Shown here one piece after another: positions 23,628-33,224 of a DNA stretch of 64,000 bases (the stretch's first letter is position 1; every line of letters begins with the position of its first letter). The stretch comes from Scleromitrula shiraiana (Eukaryota; Ascomycota; Leotiomycetes; Helotiales; Sclerotiniaceae), in contig JABELC010000013.1 of assembly GCA_028455995.1 (NCBI GenBank), forward strand, positions 868,001 to 932,000. Direction: 5' to 3'. The notes beneath the pieces are model-generated. The model saw only the letters and a list, made by a program, of their open reading frames with translations, was not told the origin of the DNA and did no database searches. The position numbers were made by a program, and so were the translations under genes.

Positions 23628-26600
23628 ATGTCTTCCAGCCAACCACATATGAATTACCAGGCTCATCATACCTCAGATGTCGCAAGCTCGAATCTCGCTC
23701 AGAATTCTTTACCACCACATAATACCCCACCACTCGACATAACGGGAACACCTAACTTCGCGGATTTCTCATTTCCCTATGGAATGACTGAAGATGTCAT
23801 CCCGAGTGAAGTAAAGCTAGAACCCCCTTCGGATTTATATAATATGGCGACGCCGTCGGAAAATCGAGCCTCGATCGTGTCCATGCCTGGGATAGGTCGG
23901 AACGCGTTTGGTAGCATATCTGGACCGGTTCGCAATGCAAGTATCAGCGGCGCATCAGAGAGTGCAAGTCCGACAAGTAATAGGACTGGTGGGCTTGGAG
24001 GGATAGATACGAGTTATGGAGATGATTTTGGAATGAATAAAGGAGGCGCAGGAGATGGAAGCGATTTGGGAGGAAGAACAAGAGACGAGAAGAATGAGCC
24101 AGCACCCGCGTGGAGTGAATTGAAAACAAAGGCGGGAAAGGAGCGCAAACGATTACCATTGGCTTGTATAGCATGTCGAAGGAAGAAGATTAGGTGCTCG
24201 GGAGAAAAACCTGCTTGCAAACATTGCCTCAGATCTCGAATACCATGTGTGTATAAAGTTACAACAAGAAAAGCAGCACCTCGAACGGATTATATGGCAA
24301 TGCTTGATAAAAGGCTGAAAAGGATGGAAGAGCGAATCATTAAGATTGTTCCAAAGGAGGAACAGGATAATACGCCTTCTGTAGCTAGAGCTAATGTGAA
24401 GCCTGCGATTCCTGGAACGGTGCCAATAAAAGCTGCAGCTGGGAAAAAGCGCAGTCAGGATGAAGCATTTGGGCCCGAATTAGAGAATTGGTCGAAATCC
24501 GTATCTAAATCTCCGAATTCCGATCATCCAAATTCAAAACCGACATCATTGATGATTCAGGAAGTAGAAGAGAGCAAATTATTAACAGAAGGCGCGAAGA
24601 GTTTGCCTTCAAAAGAAATCCAGGAACATCTATCCGAAGTCTTCTTCGAAAATGTTTACGGGCAGACATATCACGTACTTCATAAACCAAGTTTTATGAG
24701 GAAGTTAAGGTTAGTATTGATGATCCGAAGACCTTTTGGTTTTAGTGCTAACATATTTAATAGAGCAGGTACAGTTCCTCCTGTATTAATACTAACTGTC
24801 TGCGCTTGTGCTGCTCGATTCTCGCAACACCCTCGTCTGAACAGCCAACCAGCTTTCTTGAGAGGAGAAGAGTGGGCTTCCGAAGCTCGCAACATTGTCA
24901 TGCGACGATATGAATGGCCTAATATAACTATCTTGACATGTTTGCTGATTCTGGGCCTCCATGAATTCGGAACATGTCAGGGTGGTAGAAGTTGGGCTTT
25001 GGGCGGTCAGGCGATTCGTATGGCTTACGCATTACAATTGCATAGAGATCTTGACTATGATCCACAGAAACGGAACGGCACTGCTGAATTGAGTTTTATT
25101 GATCGAGAAATTCGTCGACGAACTATGTGGGCTTGTTTTTTGATGGATCGATTTAATTCTTCGGGGACTGATAGGCCAACCTTTATTAAAGAAGATACAA
25201 TTAAGATTCAATTACCTGTCAAGGAATCGATGTTCCAATTTGACATTCCAGGGCCAACAGAAAATATTCAAGGCGAGGTTCCGCATCCAGTCGCTCCTGG
25301 TGGTGGACAACTTGCGAATGCAAAACAGAATATGGGTGTCGCAGCATACACGATTCGCTCAATAGCGATATGGGGTAACATTATCAGTTATTTGAACCAA
25401 GGAGGTTGTAAAGAAGATTCTTACCCTATATGGCATCCTGAATCACAATACGCCAGTCTGATTAAGCAAACAGAAGCATTTAATAATTCGATACCGGATG
25501 ACTTGGTGTATAATACCGAAAATGTACATGCACACGAGATTGAAGGATTGGCAAATCAGTTTTTATTTCTGCACATTACTGTACAACAAAATTTACTATT
25601 CATGAATCGATTCGCTATTCCCACAGAGCCTGGGGGACATCCATCGACGGAAACTCCTAAAGATTTTGTCACTAAGGCCGGTGCAAAGGCATTTGAGGCG
25701 GCAAATCGCATAGCAGAACTGATACAAGATGGAGAATCTCACTTTATTTCTGCACCTTTTACTGGGTATTGTGCGTTCTTGGCAAGCACTGTTCTGATTT
25801 TTGGGGCCTTTTCAAAGGTCCCAGCTTTGGAGACGGCATCAAAGAAAAATCTTGCAATTACTGTCAAATACTTATCTAAAATGAAGAAATATTGGGGTAT
25901 GTTTCATTGGATGTCCGAAAATCTCAAAGATCAATATAGAAGATATGCAGATAGCTCCAGTCAAGGCCCATCTGCTAGCAGAACGAACAACTCTTCAAAA
26001 CCAAGTATATTTCAATACGGGGATTGGTTCGATCGTTATCCTCATGGTGTTTCGCAATCCGATTTTGAGGATCTTGAGGTTACTATTAAGAAGGAAAAGG
26101 GAGACGATGCGGTACTCGAACACAAATCTAATTACTCCACCGTAGAAGACTTCTTCCAAAGTCTTGAAACATTACATCCACAAGAACGAGATGCAGCGCA
26201 CTCAAAAGTGGCATCTCGAAAATCAAAGAAACTACAATCTTCATCCCGACCACCACAATTAGATTCACTACAAGCAAATATGCAACCACCCCCTGCAACG
26301 CAAGTAACAAATAATCCTTCCTCGGCAGCTCACACACAACTTCCTCCACGACGGCAATCACAATCACAACCACAGCAACAGCAGCAGCAACTCCCACAAC
26401 AACATCACCAACAACAACAACAACAACCAAACCCCTACTCCCAAATCTCCCCCACCACCCCCCTCTACCCAACCTCAAACTTCTACCCCAACCACCAAGA
26501 CATCCTCATGGCACCCCAACACCAACAGCCCATGCAACGACTCGATCGCCAACTCGTATTCAACGCCTACGGCGGCGCCGGCATAGATCCCTCCACGGGG

Positions 26601-26885
26601 AATATGACGGATGCGGGGAATTGGGATATGCTGGGTTGTGGGCAGGGCGATGGGGGGATGGTTCCGTTGGAGGGGGCGCAGGCGAGTAGTGCATGGTTTA
26701 TACCGTTTAATATGGAACCGCCGGAGATTGGGGCGGATGGAGATGTTTTTGCGGGCGGGTATGGGGGGAATAGGATGAGTATGGGTATGGGCATGGGCAT
26801 GGGTGTGGGCATGGGTATGGGGATGGGAATGGGGATGGGGATGGGGTTGGGTGGGGAGGGGGGAATGGGTGGGGGGAATAGATAG
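23628..26885 (+). CDS. Zn2Cys6 transcription factor with fungal-specific domain
   Basis: The frame is open from ATG to TAG for 1085 codons, but 24710-24763 is almost certainly a 54-bp intron (GTTAGT, TGCTAACA branch, ATAG). Removing it gives 1067 aa and joins SFMRKL to RAGTVPPVLILTVCA as in related regulators. A Zn2Cys6 binuclear cluster lies near residues 179-208 (CIACRRKKIRC, then CKHCLRSRIPC), preceded by an acidic/Ser-rich region and followed by a linker that may dimerise. The fungal-specific regulatory domain spans roughly residues 330-700, with the HEFGTCQGGRSWALGGQAIR and RRTMWACFLMDRFNSSG segments. The C-terminus is low-complexity: Gln/Pro-rich near 895-915 and a Met-Gly repeat near 1030-1058. 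Expected to be a nuclear DNA-binding regulator; target genes are unknown and no biosynthetic cluster surrounds it. Confidence 0.93.
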   Translation: MSSSQPHMNYQAHHTSDVASSNLAQNSLPPHNTPPLDITGTPNFADFSFPYGMTEDVIPSEVKLEPPSDLYNMATPSENRASIVSMPGIGRNAFGSISGPVRNASISGASESASPTSNRTGGLGGIDTSYGDDFGMNKGGAGDGSDLGGRTRDEKNEPAPAWSELKTKAGKERKRLPLACIACRRKKIRCSGEKPACKHCLRSRIPCVYKVTTRKAAPRTDYMAMLDKRLKRMEERIIKIVPKEEQDNTPSVARANVKPAIPGTVPIKAAAGKKRSQDEAFGPELENWSKSVSKSPNSDHPNSKPTSLMIQEVEESKLLTEGAKSLPSKEIQEHLSEVFFENVYGQTYHVLHKPSFMRKLRLVLMIRRPFGFSANIFNRAGTVPPVLILTVCACAARFSQHPRLNSQPAFLRGEEWASEARNIVMRRYEWPNITILTCLLILGLHEFGTCQGGRSWALGGQAIRMAYALQLHRDLDYDPQKRNGTAELSFIDREIRRRTMWACFLMDRFNSSGTDRPTFIKEDTIKIQLPVKESMFQFDIPGPTENIQGEVPHPVAPGGGQLANAKQNMGVAAYTIRSIAIWGNIISYLNQGGCKEDSYPIWHPESQYASLIKQTEAFNNSIPDDLVYNTENVHAHEIEGLANQFLFLHITVQQNLLFMNRFAIPTEPGGHPSTETPKDFVTKAGAKAFEAANRIAELIQDGESHFISAPFTGYCAFLASTVLIFGAFSKVPALETASKKNLAITVKYLSKMKKYWGMFHWMSENLKDQYRRYADSSSQGPSASRTNNSSKPSIFQYGDWFDRYPHGVSQSDFEDLEVTIKKEKGDDAVLEHKSNYSTVEDFFQSLETLHPQERDAAHSKVASRKSKKLQSSSRPPQLDSLQANMQPPPATQVTNNPSSAAHTQLPPRRQSQSQPQQQQQQLPQQHHQQQQQQPNPYSQISPTTPLYPTSNFYPNHQDILMAPQHQQPMQRLDRQLVFNAYGGAGIDPSTGNMTDAGNWDMLGCGQGDGGMVPLEGAQASSAWFIPFNMEPPEIGADGDVFAGGYGGNRMSMGMGMGMGVGMGMGMGMGMGMGLGGEGGMGGGNR
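26776..26852 (+). repeat. Coding ATGGG(C/T/A) repeat (Met-Gly tract)
   Basis: Hexamer-type repeats encode alternating Met-Gly (one Val-Gly) at the C-terminus of the Zn2Cys6 protein. Length variation between strains is likely. Confidence 0.9.
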
Positions 26886-27571
26886 ACGGGGGGTTTTGGG
26901 ACGGGGCGCGTTTTAGATATGAGATGGTGGGCTTGGATCGGATTGGATTGGGTTTCTGTATATAGGAAGGAAACGGGTTACACACGGCTGGGTGGTTGGT
27001 TGGGCTACACCAGCCACTTCCCTCAAACGAATAAGTACATGGCGGAGTGTGGTATGATGTTATTATTGCTGTTATTATCATTACTATTATTCCTAGGCAG
27101 ACAGATTATGGGATATGAACTGTAATCGGTGGGACTAGGACTAGGACTGGGGATTCAGATTCAGAATTGGAATCGGAAAATAGGTTTATAGGATTATATT
27201 ATTGGTATTGGGTAAATAGATAGATGAGGGGATGGGATGGGATGTCAAAATCCGCGGGAATGGAATTCAAAATATTTTTTGTCGTGCTATATTTGTGTTG
27301 TTTTGTGATATGGATATGAGTGTTGTGCTATGTGATGCTATGTGATGCTATGATATGTAGTTGGGTTTGATGGGTTTTACATATATATGTATGTGTTCCT
27401 ATCTTATGTATATGCTATGCTATGCCAAAACCCTCGCGATTTGTACGTGCTATTTATATTTCTATGGGCACTATATTCTTACTTATTCATCCATTTAATG
27501 CCCGCCTGTAAATCAGATCATCCATCTATCTCCCTCCCCTCTTTCCTCCCTCCCCTCCCCCATCCCCCATC
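26886..27571. other. Convergent intergenic region, 690 bp
   Basis: 3' flanks of the Zn2Cys6 gene and the methyltransferase gene. Simple-sequence patches such as GGATGGGATG and CTATGTGATG occur; no gene recognised. Confidence 0.5.
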
Positions 27572-29185
27572 CTAATTCTTCCTCGCCACCCAAAAACTAG
27601 CCAAATACTCATTCTGCAACATGCTATCCGCATCCTGAATATACGGCGCCGGGATATCCGTGCACTGTGATAGCAGCGTGAACCCGAGTTTTTGGATTAG
27701 CAGGAGGACTTCGGAGTTGGTTAGCTCGATTGAGCCGGGGTCGGCGATTCCTTGGGTTTGTGGGTAGGGGTGGGGATGCGGGTGCGGGTGCGGGGAGGAG
27801 GTTCCGGTTGTGGAGGGGGTGGGAGATGCGCTGCCGGTGGGGGGGTTGTTTTCGAAATGCCACTGTTGGGGGTTAGTGGAAGAGGCTTTTTGGAAGGGGG
27901 GCAGGGGCGATTGGGGAGATAGGAAACGTACGAGCAGTGGTCCCATGTTTATTAGTAGCCCGCCTGGTTTTAAACAATTACTTATAACCTCAATATAACG
28001 AATAATATTTGGGGCTGTATCAAGAAAGAATACCGCAGCCACCGCATCAAAAGTCCCGCGCCTTTCTTCAGCACCATACAATAACAGGAAATCTGACGCG
28101 CTCATACTCATTTCTCCCGCATTAGGATTATGCAACAGCGCATCACCAGGATGTATATCCGGGATTTGCACCGACCGTAGATGATGCATGCGAGTTTTAT
28201 GATTAGAGAATGAATGAACCCAAGGAAACAATGTGTGATTTTCCTTCTTGGGACAGAAATTCAATATATAGGCACTAGCCAGTAATTGATGATAACTTAT
28301 CTCATTACCTTCGACGTCAAATCCTTGCATACAGAGATCGAAGACGAGACGGCCAAGACCGGCTCCGGGAACTAGAACTCGCATGTTGCGGTTTAGGGGG
28401 GCCAGTTTTCCGCGCTCTTCTTTTAGGGCGCGGATGATGGGACCGTAGGAGGCTTCGCGCTCGGAGGAGCCTTCGGCGGACCAGTCGCGGTACATTTGGC
28501 GGAGGGTACCGCGGGCTTTTTCCAGATCTTGGGAGGTGGCTGTGTTGCGGAAGTCATCAGAGTGTTTGGTTTTCCCGGGTCCATCGTAGATGGTGGTTGG
28601 GTTTTGGAGGTTGAATGATCGGAGGGCGGCGGCGAGTATGGCTTCGGATAGTTCGGCGTTGTGGTCGATGGCGTTGTCGGCTGCTATTAGGGTGTCTAGG
28701 TAGTTGAAGGGTGGTGAGGCGAGAAGTTCCCAGTGGGCTCGGGGGAGAGCGTAGAAGGATTGTCTTCTTAAGTGAGTGGTGTTGTAGTGGGCTACTTTTT
28801 GATAATGGCTGAAAGGATTGTTAGTTTAATGTTCTTGAAATGTGACTTTCTATCCATGAGTGTTTGGGTAATCTAGGAATCAGACGGTGTTGACCTTCGC
28901 TCACCCCAACATTGACGAAGTTGGATATATTGAGGTCCATATAGACATATCAAACAAATCCAATGCTCTTAACATGAGATAAATAGCACTTGCTATAAAT
29001 GTGCTCACGTTGTATAACCGGTACGCATAGCTAAACCCATATCCCTTCTAAGAGTACATCCAAGAAATCATACACACAGATGAAATTCTAACTTACTAAT
29101 AAGAATCAAGAGCTTGAAAGAGTACTCTTCTCTCATCAGGGTCATTTTGAGTTTCCTCGTTACCTTCCCAAGCACTATCTGACAT
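27572..29185 (-). CDS. Carnosine N-methyltransferase-like (N2227 family)
   Basis: Three exons: 29185-29097, 28808-27932 and 27862-27572, giving 418 aa, close to the ~409 aa of animal CARNMT1. The family signature is clear: ALDSYYHYQKVAHYN, FYALPRAHWELL, the SAM-binding glycine loop VLVPGAGLGRLVFDL (near residue 173), GFDVEGNEISYHQLLAS, FFLDTAPNIIRYIEVI, and CLKPGGLLINMGPLLWHFEN, where the last tryptophan is restored only by splicing out 27863-27931. That intron is 69 bp and contains no stop, so the unspliced frame looks continuous. The enzyme should be a SAM-dependent methyltransferase of histidine-dipeptide type; the fungal substrate is uncertain. A species-specific insert SPHPHPHPHPYPQ lies between the conserved blocks. 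Divergent from the poly(A) polymerase gene. Confidence 0.9.
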
Positions 29186-29934
29186 ATTGATTATTTAATA
29201 GTATTGATAATGATGATGATGATGATGATAATTACTCCCAATTTTCAATGATGAGCTTGAGTTCGAATTTTTCTTTTCCAGCAGATAATCCTTTCCCCGT
29301 TGATCAATTCCGAATTGCAGAATCAGGTAAGATTTCATGATTTCAAAAATTGAAAGAAATTAAATTTATATATAATTTCTTGACCGGTTTTTTCTTACTG
29401 GCATGGCGGGTGGGGTGAATAAGAACGTGGAGCTTTCGAAGTTTAATCTGGACCTCTCATAGAACTACTCTCTTGCCTCTCTTCATTAATGGCTGATAGC
29501 TATGGTGTATTAAATGTCCCATCAATATAAGAACGGTTGGAATTTTCTTGAGTATGTTTTAAATGTTCTAGTAGTATTAATACATCCATAGATAGGTAAA
29601 GTTTTACTATTAATATATAGGATTTTTTGATTGAAATAAAACATTCAAAAAAAAAAACCTGTTTACAGTGTAATCATCTCCAGCTCCAGGGCCCAGGCTG
29701 TTTGATAGAGCTCCTCTAGTGAATTGGTGAAACCTCTTTTATGATGACATAAGCATACATATAATTTTTATAAGGGAATCTGTCTTGGCTCCAATCATTT
29801 ATCTAACTCCGCGACTCTACTTCCTTAACTTCAACAAACAAAAACATTGATATCAACAGCGATTTCAAAAGTTGTTTTATCTGAATAACCTCATCAGCCA
29901 ATTTAGGGCTCTTGATTTTGGTATCTCTATCAAA
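29186..29934. promoter_or_regulatory. Bidirectional promoter region
   Basis: The 750-bp region between the minus-strand methyltransferase and plus-strand poly(A) polymerase must contain both promoters. It has a GAT-type trinucleotide repeat at 29209-29229 and a 12-A run near 29647. No defined operator was recognised. Confidence 0.55.
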
Positions 29935-32086
29935 ATGTCATCTCAACCCTCTAAACAATTAGGTATTACTCCACCGCTATCAATAGCCCTTCCTACGGAT
30001 GCCGAGAAACAAGCCAGTGAAGAGCTTATTGAAGAATTGAGGAGGCAGAATAACTATGAGAGTGCAGCAGATACTAACAAAAGGTATGCGATCGCGTTCA
30101 TCCTTTCCTCTCAATCTCACATCTAAACCGCGTTTTACAATCTTTTCCCCCGTTGTCTAACTTCTTTCGTTTGTGTAGAACTACTGTCCTTCAATCATTA
30201 CAAAAGATCACCGAAGAGTTCGTAAAGCTAGTCAGCAGAAAGCGCAACATGCCAGAGAATCTCGTCAATACTGCTGGTGGCAGAATCTTTACATATGGTA
30301 GTTTCCGACTTGGTGTCTACGGTCCTGGCTCTGATATCGATACTCTGGTTATTGTGCCTGAGTATATCTCTCGAGATGATTATTTCGACTACTTTCCCGA
30401 TCTCTTAGTGAAAATGGCTCCTGAAGGTGCCATTACAGATCTTACACCCGTCAGAGATGCATTCGTTCCGATTATAAAATTTGAATACTCCGATATCAGT
30501 ATAGATTTAATCTTCTCCAGGATTGCCTGTCTCAAGCAAGTTCCAAAAACACTTTCCTTAAAGGATGATGATTTATTAAAAGGTCTGGATGAAACGGAAC
30601 TGCGGTGTGTCAACGGAACTCGTGTCACAGATGAAATTCTGGATCTTGTACCCCAGAAAGGTGTTTTCAGAACTGCTTTACGCGGCATCAAGCTTTGGGC
30701 ACAAAGACGAGCTATCTATGCCAACATTATGGGATTTCCTGGAGGTGTTGCTTGGGCTATGCTTGTGGCTAGAGTATGTCAATTATATCCACAGGCGACA
30801 AGTTCAACAATCATCCTGAAGTTTTTCCGCATCATGGAGAAATGGCAATGGCCTCAGCCTGTTCTGCTAAAGCAGATCGCAAGTGGGAAGCTTGCAGTCC
30901 GTGTTTGGAACCCCAGGGTATGACAAACCCCTACACTATTAGCCAAACCACTAACTTTCGAAGGTATACAAAGGCGATGGTTTTCATATTATGCCAATTA
31001 TCACTCCTGCATATCCCTCTATGTGTGCTACTCACAACATCACAAGATCAACTAAAGAAATCATCAATAGGGAGCTCGCGCGAGGCGGAAATATCACCGA
31101 CCAAATTATGATGGGCAAGCTCCCATGGAAGGCCCTGTTTGAGAAGCACACCTTCTTCACGAAGAATTATAAATACTATCTTTCCGTCGTGTCTGCAAGC
31201 ACCACGAAGGAAGCTCAGCTAATTTGGTCTGGTTTGGTTGAATCCAAAGTTAGACATTTGGTAGTTGGCTTAGAATCCCACGAATCAATAAGTCTTGCAC
31301 ATCCATTCAACAAGGGCTTCGAAAGAGTCCACAAATGCAGTTCGGAGGAGGAAGTCGAGAAAGTCAAAGATGGTGATCTTCAATATCAAGTGAAGGATAT
31401 TCCTACAGAGACCACGGATCCATCGCATGATCCCAGCCTTGGAACCATCGTTAAAGAGGAGAATGGAGAGCAAAAGACCGATACGGAGAAGAAAGATACG
31501 ATGGTTTACACGACAACATTCTATATCGGTTTGGAGCTACAGGAAGGTAAGTGCTCTGATGCTTTACATGTCATCGCGAACAATACTCCTGCAATTGTAT
31601 TGATTGTACTCCCATGAACTTTCCATTTAAGATTTAAATCAATGTTCGCCTCTAACAATATTAGGAGCCAAATCACTTGATCTCAGTTACGCGGTAGAGG
31701 AATTTAAGAAATTATGTAGAAGTTGGGAGAAATATTTCCCAGAGCTAAATGCTTTGTCTATCATCCACACTCGAAAGTATGTTTTGCCTTGTACAATTGA
31801 TCGGATAGACTCACTGACCTGCATCTTTAGTTGCGATCTTCCAGATGATGTCTTCACTGAAGGCGAGGTGAAACCATCTCGCCCTCAAAAGAAGAAGAAG
31901 CGTATTGCAAGTGATGTATGTGTTGAAGCCAATCCCTGGTCCGGGATATGGCCAAAGGTTAAAGAGCGGGAAATCGCATTTGATCAGGCTATCCTAAGTT
32001 GACAGTCGTCGTTGAGAATTACTGACTTTTCTTAGGAATCTACGCAAGCACCTGCTAAAAGACAGCAAGTAGTAGCTGCTCGCTAA
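29935..32086 (+). CDS. PAP1: Nuclear poly(A) polymerase
   Basis: Six exons: 29935-30083, 30179-30917, 30964-31546, 31665-31776, 31831-31915 and 32036-32086, giving 572 aa, the normal size for fungal Pap1 (568 aa in yeast). It polyadenylates pre-mRNA 3' ends within the cleavage and polyadenylation factor. The nucleotidyltransferase motif GSFRLGVYGPGSDIDTLV (residues about 90-107, two catalytic Asp) and third Asp in DISIDLIFSR (about 158) are intact. They are followed by the central domain (RGIKLWAQRRAIYANIMGFPGG) and the RNA-binding C-domain starting near WKALFEKHTFF. The start was placed at ATG 29935 (MSSQPSKQLGITPPLS), the family's usual N-terminus. A basic KKKKRIAS signal lies near the end. 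The last intron (31916-32035) could be retained, giving an alternative end at 32002. Confidence 0.95.
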
Positions 32087-33224
32087 CCTTCTGTGCGAAA
32101 CCACTGAATTCTCTTTCTCTCCAATGTTATTGATGGAATCTAACGACAGCTTCGACCTTAGCATCCTCTCATTTGCAACCATTCAACCTACAGGAAATCG
32201 AACTACACGACCGAACCTAACACTGATTTTAGCAAAGCTACAACGACACATTTCCAAGAACCTGCTAAGTAAAACCCGAGTATTACCTACTTCTCTGACA
32301 CCCCTCCGGGAAGACTTCGTGATAATGAAAATTGATCTTCAGGCATGGATACTACTTCTCAATCATAGCAAAGGGACACACATCTTCCAAAATACATTCT
32401 AGCGCTGGCGTTCATAGAGGCTATTCCCTCAATTCTACTTCGGAAATTTCATTGTGCGACATGGCATCATCCGGTAATGCCAAAAGGAGTGAGGTCTGGC
32501 GATAGAGAGTGCCCTCTAATGGCTTAATAAACTGCCTGTGTATCTAGCGACTTAATACAATTGCATTCAGAGACTATGTGTCTCAATAAATCACAGTTCT
32601 CTAGGACTTTCTACCTTGTTCAATTTGTAATATATATTGACCAGATCTTGACTGCGTATATGAGAATTGGAGTGATGAAAAACCCCTCCAAATCAATTCT
32701 AATCCAGAGCTTTTCTTTACAATTGACGAAAACATGAAACTTTTGATATCAATAAATACTCAGGTGATAATACAAAAACTCGTTACTAAAGAAGAAGTTG
32801 TTCTTTCATTTGTTATCATTCAATGGTTATCTTCGATTATTAGTCAAAATTTTCTCCAGCCTCCATGGCTAATTACAGCGCCGCGGTGACGTAGCGCGAG
32901 TATTACCATCAATGCCTATCCATCCATCTTAATCAAAAGTTTGACCGTAAGTTCCATTCTTGAGAAGTTCTAATCTATCTGCCACTTTCTTGGCACTTGT
33001 ACCTGAACCAGAACCAAAATATTCATTTTTAATCAACAACACAAAAGTGGGATTGTGGATTCCTAGCTATTAAATAACCATCAGCCTTATTAATTATTGG
33101 CAAGCATAATAAGCAGAGTTTATTACGGTTGATTGATTACTTCTTTAGGGCAATACTCCATCACATCACGGCACTGAATTGATCCTTCTAAGCTTACAGC
33201 CTCATTCATAAATAAATATACGTC
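32087..33224. other. Intergenic, 1.1 kb
   Basis: Between PAP1 and the App1-type gene, both on plus. A 92-codon frame at 32124-32402 has no domain and follows the PAP1 terminator, so it is treated as 3' flank. No upstream ATG exon for the App1-type gene could be identified here. Confidence 0.5.

Noticed and set aside
23628..29185. Secondary-metabolite cluster around the Zn2Cys6 regulator
   Set aside because: No synthase, P450 or transporter lies nearby; neighbours are housekeeping genes.
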